A DNA stretch of 64,000 nucleotides from JALYLC01 sp963743275 (GTDB taxonomy: Bacteria > Actinomycetota > Thermoleophilia > Gaiellales > JALYLC01): assembly GCA_963743275.1 (NCBI GenBank), contig CAVUPB010000007.1, positions 682,001-746,000 on the forward strand, given 5' to 3'. Below are positions 9,128 through 16,769 of the stretch, one piece after another. Numbering within the stretch: position 1 is the stretch's first letter; each line of letters opens with the position of its first letter. A model generated the notes under the pieces. That model searched no databases, was not told the DNA's origin, and worked only from the letters and a program-made list of their open reading frames with translations. Position numbers and translations under genes: made by a program.

Positions 9128-9624
9128 TCCCACAGCCGGTCCACCTCGCTCCCGAGCTCGCCGAGCGCGTGCGCCGCGAGTTCGGGCAGCGTCGCGTCGA
9201 TCACCCGCTGCCCGTCGCGCGCGATCACGCCGCCGGCGCCTTCGGGATCGCGCTCGACGACCGCATCCGCCCCAAGGCGGGCGCGCGCCTCGGCCGCGAG
9301 CCGGTCGAGCAGCTGCTCGTAGCCGGGCTCGTCGCGCAGCCGGAGCACGGCGCTCGCGGCGTCCGCGCGCAGGGCGTCGTAGGCCGCGCGCCGGGCCTCG
9401 AGGATGCGCCGCTGGGCGGCGCGCCGCTGTGCGGACGAGCCGCGCAGGGCCGCCAGCTCGGCGCGCTGGCGCGCCTCGGCGCGGGCGCGCGCGACGAGCG
9501 CATCGGCGCGCTCGCGCGCCGCGGCGAGCTCGCGGCGGACGTGCTCCTCGGCCTCGGCATGCAGCTGCGCGGCGCGCGCCTGCGCATCCGCCAGGAGCGC
9601 CTCCCGCAGCGGTGCGAGCGTCAC
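9124..9624 (-). CDS. atpE: A/V-type ATPase subunit E (peripheral stalk)
   Basis: From the GTG at 9624 the product is 166 residues. It has a long Ala/Glu/Arg-rich coiled coil (about 5-85) and a globular C-terminus (EPGYEQLLDRLAAEARARLG; VVERDPEGAGGVIARDG), the subunit E layout. This GTG overlaps the subunit F stop as GTGA, like most junctions of the operon. A GTG 15 bases upstream (9639) is the alternative. Subunit E pairs with the G/H-type subunit in the outer stalk. Confidence 0.8.
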   Translation of the reverse strand: MTLAPLREALLADAQARAAQLHAEAEEHVRRELAAARERADALVARARAEARQRAELAALRGSSAQRRAAQRRILEARRAAYDALRADAASAVLRLRDEPGYEQLLDRLAAEARARLGADAVVERDPEGAGGVIARDGQRVIDATLPELAAHALGELGSEVDRLWE

Positions 9625-9842
9625 GTCGGCAGCGTGCACCAGACCGTCCCCGCATGCCGCTCGAGCGCCGCGCGCGCAGCCGCGCCGGGCTCCTTGCCGA
9701 GGATCACGAGCACGACGTCGCCCTCGAGCCGCTCGAGCGCGCGCACGACGGCGCCGTCGTCCTCGGCGGCCACGACCTCGACGCCGGCCAGCGCGTAGCC
9801 CGCAAGCCGCGTCTCGCTGCCGATCGCGAGCGCCCGGCTCAC
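9621..9842 (-). CDS. atpF: A/V-type ATPase subunit F (short)
   Basis: This 73-residue protein (RALAIGSETRLAGYALAGVEVV... VVLVILGKEP) matches the Rossmann-like subunit F that binds the rotor. It is shorter than typical F subunits of about 100 residues and lacks most of the C-terminal helix. The GTG at 9842 overlaps the stop of the membrane subunit as GTGA, excluding the longer upstream frame. The position between K and E genes fits an ATPase role. Confidence 0.75.
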   Translation of the reverse strand: MSRALAIGSETRLAGYALAGVEVVAAEDDGAVVRALERLEGDVVLVILGKEPGAAARAALERHAGTVWCTLPT

Positions 9843-10264
9843 GCCTTGCCGATGAGGATGAGGGCGACGATCAGCCCGTACACGGCGATGCCCTCGGCGA
9901 GGCCGAGGATCACGAGCGCGCGCCCGAACAGCTCGGGCTTCTCGCTGATCGCCGCGAGCGCCGCCGCGCCCGTGTAGGCGACGGCGATGGCCGCGCCGAT
10001 GCACGCGCCGGCCACGGCGATGGCGGCGCCGATCAGGGCGGCGCCGGGATCGGTCGCGGCGACGCCGCTCGACGAGGCGGCGCCGGCGGCGTCGACGAGG
10101 CCGAACGACACGGCCGCGAGCACGAGCAGGGCGGTGGTCGCGACGGCCACGTTGGCCGCGACGAGACGCCGCAGGCCGCGGCGCGGCGAGCGGCGGACGG
10201 CGGCCTGGGTGAAGACCGCGACGATGATCACGATCGGGGCGGCGATGACGAGCGAGGCGATCAT
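9839..10264 (-). CDS. atpK: A/V-type ATPase proteolipid subunit (K/c ring)
   Basis: The 141-residue hydrophobic protein has four probable membrane helices. Residues 2-22 and 36-58 form an extra N-terminal hairpin. Residues 75-105 (Gly/Ala-rich) and 113-139 form a classical c-subunit hairpin with the ion-binding Glu in LGLAEGIAVYGLI (Glu124). Only this one hairpin has a membrane carboxylate, so the ring would carry one ion site per four helices, as in V-type rings with gene-fused hairpins. The ATG overlaps the subunit I stop (ATGA). Confidence 0.85.
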   Translation of the reverse strand: MIASLVIAAPIVIIVAVFTQAAVRRSPRRGLRRLVAANVAVATTALLVLAAVSFGLVDAAGAASSSGVAATDPGAALIGAAIAVAGACIGAAIAVAYTGAAALAAISEKPELFGRALVILGLAEGIAVYGLIVALILIGKA

Positions 10265-11670
10265 CTCGGCCTCGCGGACTGGTCGTCGATCACGGGGAAC
10301 CTCCATGGTCGGAAGGGACGGCCCTCGCCGGCGAAGATGCGCGAGAAGAGCTCGTAGTACTCGAGGCGCAGTGCCTGCACGGCCGCGACGAGCGCCTCGA
10401 GGGAGAGCGCGGCGGCATTGCCGATCGCGAACAGCGCGACGGCCGCCGCCCAGCCGAGCGGGCTGCCGCGCAGCGCCCCGACGCCGTCGACGACGGCCTG
10501 GCCGATCGCCGCGTGCACGAGCCCGAAGGCCGCGAGACGCGCGAACGAGACGGTGTTGCCCGCGGTGCGCAGGACGGTGTCGAACACCTCCACGATCGTC
10601 TCGGCGACGGCGACGCCGCCGTGTCCGGCCGCGCGCATGAACCCGATCGCCTGCAGCCCGGCCGCCAGGACGGCGAGCGCGAGGCCGCCCTCGAGCACGG
10701 GGCCGAGGTGGCGGTACCAGCCGAGCAGGGCGACGCCGCCGCCGAGCAGCAGGAGGAAGCCGGCGATGCCGGAGGGCGCGAGGAGGGCGGCGACGAAGCC
10801 GTGCTCCCGCGCCCGGTTGAGCGCGCCGATGGCGTAGCTCGCCGAGAGCAGGATCGCACCGAGCCCGATCGCCACCACGAGCAGCCGCACGGGATCGTCG
10901 AGCGGCGCCATCCAGAGCGCCGGCACGAGCCCGGTCGGCCCGAGCGCCTCGCCGTAGAGCAGGCCGAAGGCCGCGGCCATGGCGCCGGCCGCCGCCGGCA
11001 GCGGCCACAGGTGGCGGTAGGGCTGCAGCCTGGCGACGCGCGCCGAGCGCAGGCCGAGGGCGAGCGCCACGACCATGAGGCCGTGCCCGACGTCGCCGAA
11101 CATCATCCCGAACATGAGCACGAACGTGACGGCCGCGAACGGCGTCGGGTCGATGTCGGCGTAGCGCGCGACGCCGTAGATGTCGACGAGCGGGCGGAAC
11201 GCCCGCCCGGTGCGCAGCGGGCGCAGCAGCGTCGGCGGATCGACCCAGGGCGGCGGCTCGAGCTCGACGACCGCGGCGCCGAGCGGGGCGAGCCGGGTGC
11301 GCAGCGCCGCCACCTCCGCCGCCCGCGCCCAGCCGACGAACGCGGCGACCTGCCCGTGGCGGATGGCGGCGCCGGCCTGGCGCGCCAGCTCGGCCTCGCC
11401 CGTGAGCGCGGCGCGGTCGCCACGGGCGACCGCCGCCTCGAGATCGAGCGGCCCGCGGCTGATGCTCGGCGTGGTGCGCGCGGCGCCGGGGCGGTGCTCG
11501 AGCCGGCGCAGGGCGTCGACCTCGGGCCCGGCGAGCGCCGGCAGGTCGCCCGAGAGCTCGACGCCGCCGTCCTCGGCGAGCGCCACGAGCGCCTCGCGCA
11601 GCCGGGCCTCCGGCGCGACGACGGCGATGCGGCGCATGCGCACCGGCAGTGCCGCGTCAGGCAACGGCAT
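10261..11670 (-). CDS. atpI: A/V-type ATPase subunit I (a-subunit), short form
   Basis: This 469-residue protein has an N-terminal cytoplasmic part (MRRIAVVAPEARLREALVAL...) and a C-terminal membrane part with about seven helices. The latter includes FGMMFGDVGHGLMV and NTVSFARLAAFGLVHA, the conserved subunit I motifs of the ion half-channel. The usual length is 600 residues or more. The reduction is in the cytoplasmic arm that contacts the stator. The ATG at 11670 has GGAGGTG seven bases upstream and overlaps the subunit C end by 14 bp. Confidence 0.88.
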   Translation of the reverse strand: MPLPDAALPVRMRRIAVVAPEARLREALVALAEDGGVELSGDLPALAGPEVDALRRLEHRPGAARTTPSISRGPLDLEAAVARGDRAALTGEAELARQAGAAIRHGQVAAFVGWARAAEVAALRTRLAPLGAAVVELEPPPWVDPPTLLRPLRTGRAFRPLVDIYGVARYADIDPTPFAAVTFVLMFGMMFGDVGHGLMVVALALGLRSARVARLQPYRHLWPLPAAAGAMAAAFGLLYGEALGPTGLVPALWMAPLDDPVRLLVVAIGLGAILLSASYAIGALNRAREHGFVAALLAPSGIAGFLLLLGGGVALLGWYRHLGPVLEGGLALAVLAAGLQAIGFMRAAGHGGVAVAETIVEVFDTVLRTAGNTVSFARLAAFGLVHAAIGQAVVDGVGALRGSPLGWAAAVALFAIGNAAALSLEALVAAVQALRLEYYELFSRIFAGEGRPFRPWRFPVIDDQSARPR

Positions 11671-12577
11671 CGAGCACCTCCAGAGCCGATGGCGAGCCCC
11701 CGCGCGCGGCCGCTGCGAGCGCCGCGCCGATGCGGTGCGCATCGACCGCGACGAGCGCGCCGGCGCCGGTCAGCGCCGCGACGCCGTCGGAGCCGCGGGC
11801 CGGCAGCGAGCGGGCGTCGGCCTCGACGCGTCCCCACCAGCGCGCCTCGGCGATCCAGAGGTCGTCCGGATCGTCGCTGCCCGCGAGCACCCACGCAGCG
11901 CGCGGCGACAGCCGCCGTGCGAGCTCGGCGATGTCGCCGGCGCCGGCGACATCGCGTCCGAGCTCGGGGAGCCGCGCGAGGGCGCCCTGCGGCCGGCGGC
12001 CGTTCGCGAGGTCGCGGGCGAGCAGCAGCGCGACGGCGCCGAGCGCCCACGTCGCCGCCCCGGGCAGGCCGTCGAGGACGCGCCTCGCCCACGCCAGGCG
12101 CACGGCGCGCGCGATCGCGGCCGGCTCGTCGCTGCCCGGATCGCCCCACTCCGACGCGGCGAGGACCGCGCGCAGCTCGGCAGCGGAGGAAGCCGACGCG
12201 ACCCGGCGAGAGGCGCTGCCGAGCGAGCCGAGGTCGAACTGCGGGCGGCTCGGCATGCCCGCCAGCTCGGCGAGCCGCTCGTCGACGTTGGCGATCTCGA
12301 ACCACGCGGCGAGCACCCGTGCGCGCCCTGCCGCCCCGGGCGGCAGCCAGCCTGCGAGCACGCGCAGCTGCCAGAGGGCGGTTGCCGCGACGGCGCGCTG
12401 CGCGCCGGCGAGGTCGGATCCGGGTCGCACCGCGCTCCCGTACATCGTGCTCGCGAGCGCGGCGATGCCGTCCTCGAGCGAGGCGCAGCGTGCAACCTCG
12501 AGCGCGCGCGCCCGGCCGGCCCCGTGCCCGGCGACGAGCCGGGCGCGCACGGACGCCGCCACCCAGGACGGCTTCAC
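11657..12577 (-). CDS. atpC: A/V-type ATPase subunit C (d-like, rotor cap)
   Basis: The 306-residue, Ala/Arg/Leu-rich helical protein contains TMYGSAVRPGSDLAGAQRAV near the start and repeated ENxR-like helices (AWFEIANVDERLAELAG). This resembles the V-ATPase subunit d/AC39 family that caps the proteolipid ring. The sequence is divergent, and the call rests largely on position between the stalk and I genes and on length. The GTG start overlaps the upstream stop (GTGA). Confidence 0.75.
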   Translation of the reverse strand: MKPSWVAASVRARLVAGHGAGRARALEVARCASLEDGIAALASTMYGSAVRPGSDLAGAQRAVAATALWQLRVLAGWLPPGAAGRARVLAAWFEIANVDERLAELAGMPSRPQFDLGSLGSASRRVASASSAAELRAVLAASEWGDPGSDEPAAIARAVRLAWARRVLDGLPGAATWALGAVALLLARDLANGRRPQGALARLPELGRDVAGAGDIAELARRLSPRAAWVLAGSDDPDDLWIAEARWWGRVEADARSLPARGSDGVAALTGAGALVAVDAHRIGAALAAAARGGSPSALEVLDAVA

Positions 12578-13002
12578 GCTGCACCGCGCACGCGAGCGAC
12601 GACCTGCGCGACGAGAGCGTCGCGCCGCGCCGCGGACACCTCCTGGATGCGCGCGACCTCCCGCTCGGAGTCCGCCGCGATGCGGGCCAGCTCGGCCTGC
12701 GCGGCGAGCTCGCCGGCGGCGGCCACCTCGGCGCGCACGCGCTCGGCCTCCCTGATGCCGTCGTCGCGGATGCGCTCGGCCTCGGCGCGCCCGGCTGCGA
12801 GCACGCGCTCGGCCTCGGGCGCCGCCGCCTCCGCGATCGCCCGCGCGTCAGACTCGATCTCGTCGACCGCTGCGAAGATCGGCAGGAGCTCGGCCGCGAG
12901 CGCCTCGCCCGGGCGCGCGGGTACGCCGAGTCCGGCCGACGGCGGTCCCGGGGGCGTTCCGAACCGGCGGAAGCGGTGCAGCAGGTCGGAGAGCGGCGCC
13001 AT
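12574..13002 (-). CDS. A/V-type ATPase stalk subunit G/H-like; first gene of operon
   Basis: The 142-residue protein has a Pro/Gly-rich N-terminus and then a continuous Ala/Glu/Arg coiled coil (about 35-135; VLAAGRAEAERIRDDGIREA), typical of the G/H stalk subunit that pairs with subunit E. It is the first gene of the run H-C-I-K-F-E-A-B-D-aldolase. A weak version of the shared palindrome is visible at about 13048-13067, but it lacks the CCGATG part. The coiled coil itself is low-complexity, so the call depends on context. Confidence 0.75.
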   Translation of the reverse strand: MAPLSDLLHRFRRFGTPPGPPSAGLGVPARPGEALAAELLPIFAAVDEIESDARAIAEAAAPEAERVLAAGRAEAERIRDDGIREAERVRAEVAAAGELAAQAELARIAADSEREVARIQEVSAARRDALVAQVVARVRGAA

Positions 13003-13068
13003 GGACCGTCAGCATGCAGTCTGGCAGTGCGATGCGCGTCAGCGCAACCGCGTAGTTCGCGCTGCGGA

Positions 13069-13287
13069 TCATCCGCCGCCGGCCGGCGTCTCCGGCGGCT
13101 TGCGGCGCCGCGCATGCTTGCGCGGCGGTCGCTTGCCGGTGTTGTTCCAGGCCGGATCGTCGTCGACGGCCATCGGCTGCGAGGCCGCGAACCAGCGCTT
13201 GCGGCGGTCCGGGCGGAGACGCACGGAATCTGTACCGACGTCCTCGGCCGTCGGCTCGTCCGGCGCTCTGGGCGGGCGATGGAGCAT
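13069..13287 (-). CDS. Small basic hypothetical protein
   Basis: This 72-codon frame begins at an ATG with GGAGG just upstream. The N-terminal half is mixed (EPTAEDVGTDSVRLRPDRRK) and contains KRWFAASQPMAVDDDPAW. The C-terminus is Arg/Lys/Pro-rich (KRPPRKHARRRKPPETP). I recognise no family. A good copy of the shared palindrome/CCGATG promoter lies 63 nt upstream in the right orientation, which supports a real gene. The basic tail could bind nucleic acid, but that is a guess. Confidence 0.5.
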   Translation of the reverse strand: MLHRPPRAPDEPTAEDVGTDSVRLRPDRRKRWFAASQPMAVDDDPAWNNTGKRPPRKHARRRKPPETPAGGG

Positions 13288-13344
13288 CTCCCTCCGATCC
13301 CGGGCTTCGACAGCTTGCAGTGTTGCACCGCGCGCGCCGGGCCG

Positions 13345-13384
13345 CATCGGGGCGGCCCGCCGATCGGCCTGCGGGTTTCCCGCG
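13345..13384 (-). promoter_or_regulatory. Bipartite palindrome/CCGATG promoter (minus strand)
   Basis: CTGCGGGTTTCCCGCG (13369-13384) is followed on the minus strand, after about 17-18 nt, by CCCCGATGCG (CCGATG at 13350-13345). It points at the small gene starting at 13287 and lies just after the phosphoribosyltransferase-hydrolase stop. Confidence 0.6.
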
Positions 13385-13403
13385 CCGGCGGCGGCGGGGG
13401 GTG

Positions 13404-14714
13404 TCACGCGTCCGCGCGCAGGTGCGCGGTGAACCAGCCGACGGCCAGGTCGGCGACCTGCTCGAGCGCCCCGGGCTCCTCGAAGAGGTGCGTGGCGCCC
13501 GCGACGACCGCGAGCTCGTGCACGCAGCGCAGGCGGCGCGCAGCCTCGCGGTTGAGCGCGAGCACGGTGTCGTCCGCCCCACCCACGACCAGCAGCGTGG
13601 GTGCCGTGACCTGCGCCAGCCGGTCACCCGCGAGGTCGGGCCGACCGCCCCGCGAGACGACGGCCCGTATCGCGCTGCCGGCCTCGGCGGCCGCCCAGAG
13701 GGCAGCGGCCGCGCCGGTGGACGCGCCGAAGTAGCCGGCCGCGAGGCCGGCCGTGGCGTCGTCGGCGGCGACCGCGTCCGTCGCGGCGAGCAGCCGGCTC
13801 GCGAGCAGCGGGATGTCGAACACGTTGCTGCGCGTGCGGGCCTCGTCCTCGCTCAGCAGGTCGAAGACGAGCGTGGCCAGCCCTGCCCGCTGCAGCGTGC
13901 GTGCGACCTGCAGGTTGCGCGGGCTGAGGCGGCTCGAGCCGCTGCCGTGCGCGAAGATCACGAGCCCGCGGGGCGACGGCGGCAGGCCGAGCGTCCCCGG
14001 GAGGCTGACCGCGCCGGCGCGGATCGCGATGTCGCGGTCGCCGGCGGCGGGGGCGGCGGAGGCGCGCTGCAGCAGCTCCACGACCTCCTCGTCGGACGTC
14101 TGCCCGAAGTCGGCGTAGACCTGGCCGACGGCGCCGAAGTTCGCCGGCGTCTCGAGGCAGATCACCTGGTCGACCGCGCCGGCGAAGCGCGCGCGCACGT
14201 CCGGCGGCGCGACCGGGACCGCCAGCACGATCCGCGCCGCGCCGCGGTGCCGCAGCACGCGCGCCGCCGCACGCGCGGTCGCTCCCGTGGCGATGCCGTC
14301 GTCGACGAGCAGCACGGTGCGGCCGGCCACCGGCAGGGGCGCCGCGTCTCCGCGGAAGCGGCGCGAGCGCCGCTCGAGCTCGCGGCGCTCCCGCGACACG
14401 AGCTCGTCCAGGCCGGCCTCGTCGAGCCCGCACAGCTCTGCCAGGTCGTGGTCCACGATCAGCACGCCGTCCTCGCCGATCGCGCCGATCGCGAGCTCGG
14501 GCTGGAACGGCGCGCCGAGCTTGCGCACCACCACCGCGTCGAGCGGGGCGCCGAGCGCCTGCGCGACCTCGTAGGCGACGACCACGCCGCCGCGCGGCAG
14601 GCCGACGACGACCGGATCCTCGCGGCCGAGATGCGCGAGCGCCGCGGCGAGCCTGCGCCCCGCGTCGTGCCGGTCGCGGAACGCGCGCGAGCCGAATGGG
14701 CCACGGGGCATCAC
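13404..14714 (-). CDS. Phosphoribosyltransferase / alpha-beta hydrolase fusion
   Basis: Residues 1-215 form a type I phosphoribosyltransferase domain with the PRPP loop VLLVDDGIATGATARAA and GLPRGGVVVAYEVA. Residues about 225-430 form an alpha/beta hydrolase of the dienelactone type. It has a serine nucleophile in GYFGASTGA, aspartate in VVGGADDTV and histidine in GATHLFEE. The same fusion occurs in M. tuberculosis Rv0571c, a DosR dormancy gene. The substrate is unknown. The ATG overlaps the ABC ATPase stop (ATGA), so it is the last gene of the exporter operon, whose promoter has the shared element. Confidence 0.85.
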   Translation of the reverse strand: MMPRGPFGSRAFRDRHDAGRRLAAALAHLGREDPVVVGLPRGGVVVAYEVAQALGAPLDAVVVRKLGAPFQPELAIGAIGEDGVLIVDHDLAELCGLDEAGLDELVSRERRELERRSRRFRGDAAPLPVAGRTVLLVDDGIATGATARAAARVLRHRGAARIVLAVPVAPPDVRARFAGAVDQVICLETPANFGAVGQVYADFGQTSDEEVVELLQRASAAPAAGDRDIAIRAGAVSLPGTLGLPPSPRGLVIFAHGSGSSRLSPRNLQVARTLQRAGLATLVFDLLSEDEARTRSNVFDIPLLASRLLAATDAVAADDATAGLAAGYFGASTGAAAALWAAAEAGSAIRAVVSRGGRPDLAGDRLAQVTAPTLLVVGGADDTVLALNREAARRLRCVHELAVVAGATHLFEEPGALEQVADLAVGWFTAHLRADA

Positions 14715-15424
14715 GACACCGGCTCCAGGGCGGCGGCCTCCGCGACGACGCGCCCGTCCTCGAGCTGCAGGATGCGGTCGGCGAAGTCGCGCAGCCGCTC
14801 GTCATGGGTCACCACCAGCACCGCCACCCCCTCGGAGTGCGCGAGCGCCTGCAGCAGCTCGGCGACGTCGCGTCCGTTGCGGGAGTCGAGGTTGGCCGTG
14901 GGCTCGTCGGCGAGCAGGAGCCGCGGGCGGTTGGCGAGCGCGCGCGCCAGCGAGACGCGCTGCTTCTCGCCGCTCGAGAGGTCGCGGGCGCGGAACGCGA
15001 GCCGCTCCCCGAGCCCCGCGGCGATCAGCAGGGAGGCGGCGCGCTCCGCCGCGGCGGCACCCCGGACGCCGGCGACGTTGAGCGCGAGCTGGACGTTCTC
15101 GCTCGCCGTCAGCGACTCCAGCAGGTTGAACGTCTGGAACACGAAGCCGACCCGCTCGCGCCGCACGCGCGCGAGCTCGCGGCGCCCGAGCGTCCCGATC
15201 TCGGTGCCCTCGATGCAGACGGTGCCCGACGTCGGCCGGAGCAGCGCGCCGAGCATCGTCAGCAGCGTCGTCTTGCCCGACCCCGACGGGCCCATGACCA
15301 GCACCATCTCGCCGCCCGCCACGTCGAGGTCGACGGCGGAGACCGCATGCACGAGGGTGCGCTCCGACCCGAAGTCGCGCGTCAGGCCGCGGGCGGCCAG
15401 CACCGGCTGCGCGGCGCCGGTCAT
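14711..15424 (-). CDS. ABC transporter ATP-binding protein (MacB/LolD type)
   Basis: The 237-residue ATPase has Walker A GPSGSGKTT, Q-loop VGFVFQTFNLLESLTA, signature LSSGEKQRVSLARAL, Walker B LLLADEPTANLD and the H-loop VTHDE. LSSGE replaces the more usual LSGGQ. It is the MacB/LolD type that works with FtsX-like permeases, exporting substrates or moving lipoproteins rather than importing. It is coupled by ATGA to the permease before it and to the phosphoribosyltransferase-hydrolase after it. Confidence 0.92.
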   Translation of the reverse strand: MTGAAQPVLAARGLTRDFGSERTLVHAVSAVDLDVAGGEMVLVMGPSGSGKTTLLTMLGALLRPTSGTVCIEGTEIGTLGRRELARVRRERVGFVFQTFNLLESLTASENVQLALNVAGVRGAAAAERAASLLIAAGLGERLAFRARDLSSGEKQRVSLARALANRPRLLLADEPTANLDSRNGRDVAELLQALAHSEGVAVLVVTHDERLRDFADRILQLEDGRVVAEAAALEPVS

Positions 15425-16587
15425 GCGCGGAAGACCATGGCCGGGTCGATCAGGCTGATGCGCCGGGTCGGGATGATCGCGGCCAGCAGGGCCGCGGCGA
15501 GTGCGGCCGCGTAGACGACGGCCACGTCGAGCGGGCGGAGGTCGGTCACGAACTCCGGCACGCTGCCGGGGATGACGGCGGCGGCGATCGCCGAGACGGC
15601 GACGCCGACCGCCGCGCCGAGCGAGCCCACGAGCAGGCTCTGCTGGATCACGATGCGGTAGAGGAAGCGGTCGCCCGCGCCGATCGCCTTGAGCACGCCG
15701 AAGTCGCGCGCCCGCTCGATCGTGGCCGTGTACGTCGTCAGGGCGATGACGCCCGCACCGACGACGAGACCGAGAGCGACGAGGACGCCGACCACCGGGA
15801 GGAATCCCCGGTTGACGCGGCGTGCGAACGTGCTGCTGAACTCGGCGCTCGTGTGCAGCTCGGAGCCGGGAACGGCTCGCTTCACGGCGCGCGCCAGAGC
15901 GGCGGGCGGGCCCGGCCGGGTGCGCAGCAGGAAGAAGCTGACGTGCCCGGGGACGCCGAGCAACGCGACGGCGTCGTGCGGCGACACGAAGCCGATCTCG
16001 GTGAAGGGGTTGCCGCCCGGCTCCACGTGCGCGATCGTGAGCGTGCGGCCGGCCGCCCGCACGGAGTCGCCCGCGCGCGCGCCGACCGCCCCGGCGGCCA
16101 CGGCGCTGATCACGACCCGCCCGCGGCCCGGGAGGAAGCGCTGCCGCGTGGGTGCGTCGATCCGCACTCCGGCCGGCACGTCGAGGCTGAGCAGCAGGGC
16201 GTCCACGCTGCGCCCCCCGCGCCGCAGCACCACCTGGCGGCCGATGATGGGGATCACCGCCGCAACGCCCGGAATGGCGGCCAGCGTGCGCGCGCGGTCC
16301 GCGGGCAGGACGGAGGTCGAGTGGAACGGGTCGACGGTGCCGGCCTGCGTCACCCAGACGTTTCCGGGCAGCTGCTCGAACGCGGCGCCGGCTCCGCTCC
16401 AGCCGCGGTAGAGGCTCAGGATCACCAGCACGAGCATGACGGAGAACGCGACGCCCATCACGGACATCGCGAACCGCACCTTCTCGCCCAGCAGGTTGCG
16501 CCGCGCGAGCGGCACGAGGCCCCACGGCGCGAGGCGATCGCCGTCGCCGGCCGTCCCGCGCGCCCGCTCGCCGTTCGCACCGTGCAT
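15421..16587 (-). CDS. FtsX-like ABC transporter permease
   Basis: The 388-residue protein has one N-terminal membrane helix (about 40-62), a large external domain (about 65-265) and three C-terminal helices ending PTRRISLIDPAMVFRA. This is the MacB/FtsX arrangement. TIERARDFGVLKAIGAGDRFL is the typical cytoplasmic coupling motif. The ATG at 16587 is chosen because GGAGG lies six bases upstream. An ATG 15 bases earlier is possible. It is the first gene of the exporter operon. Confidence 0.88.
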   Translation of the reverse strand: MHGANGERARGTAGDGDRLAPWGLVPLARRNLLGEKVRFAMSVMGVAFSVMLVLVILSLYRGWSGAGAAFEQLPGNVWVTQAGTVDPFHSTSVLPADRARTLAAIPGVAAVIPIIGRQVVLRRGGRSVDALLLSLDVPAGVRIDAPTRQRFLPGRGRVVISAVAAGAVGARAGDSVRAAGRTLTIAHVEPGGNPFTEIGFVSPHDAVALLGVPGHVSFFLLRTRPGPPAALARAVKRAVPGSELHTSAEFSSTFARRVNRGFLPVVGVLVALGLVVGAGVIALTTYTATIERARDFGVLKAIGAGDRFLYRIVIQQSLLVGSLGAAVGVAVSAIAAAVIPGSVPEFVTDLRPLDVAVVYAAALAAALLAAIIPTRRISLIDPAMVFRA

Positions 16588-16640
16588 CCCGTGCCTCCGC
16601 ATCGCCTGGCCTGGATGATGTCCGAGCGCCGGCCGCGTGC

Positions 16641-16680
16641 CATCGGCGGGAACGCGTAGGCGCGCTGCAGGGTTGCCGCA
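16641..16680 (-). promoter_or_regulatory. Bipartite palindrome/CCGATG promoter of the ABC exporter operon
   Basis: CTGCAGGGTTGCCGCA (16665-16680) is followed on the minus strand after 17-18 nt by CGCCGATGGC (CCGATG at 16646-16641), 59 nt before the permease ATG. It lies back to back with the acsA-facing copy. Confidence 0.6.
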
Positions 16681-16696
16681 CGGGCCCGCCGGGGGT

Positions 16697-16737
16697 CTGC
16701 GGAGTTTCCGCAGCGACCGCGCGTGCATCCGCCGAAG
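16697..16737 (+). promoter_or_regulatory. Bipartite palindrome/CCGAAG promoter of the acsA-pdh operon
   Basis: The perfect palindrome CTGCGGA-GTT-TCCGCAG (16697-16713) is followed after 17-18 nt by CGCCGAAGAC (CCGAAG at 16732-16737), 38 nt before the acsA ATG. Palindrome and downstream box closely match those of the hibernation factor promoter. Confidence 0.65.
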
Positions 16738-16769
16738 ACACGGCGGGCACGCGATGGGATGGTGCGCGT

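Noticed and set aside
13048..13067. Possible shared palindrome (CGCGTAGTTCGCG) upstream of the ATPase operon.
   Set aside because: The centre and arms match poorly and the sequence at the expected CCGATG position does not fit, so it was not counted in the regulon.
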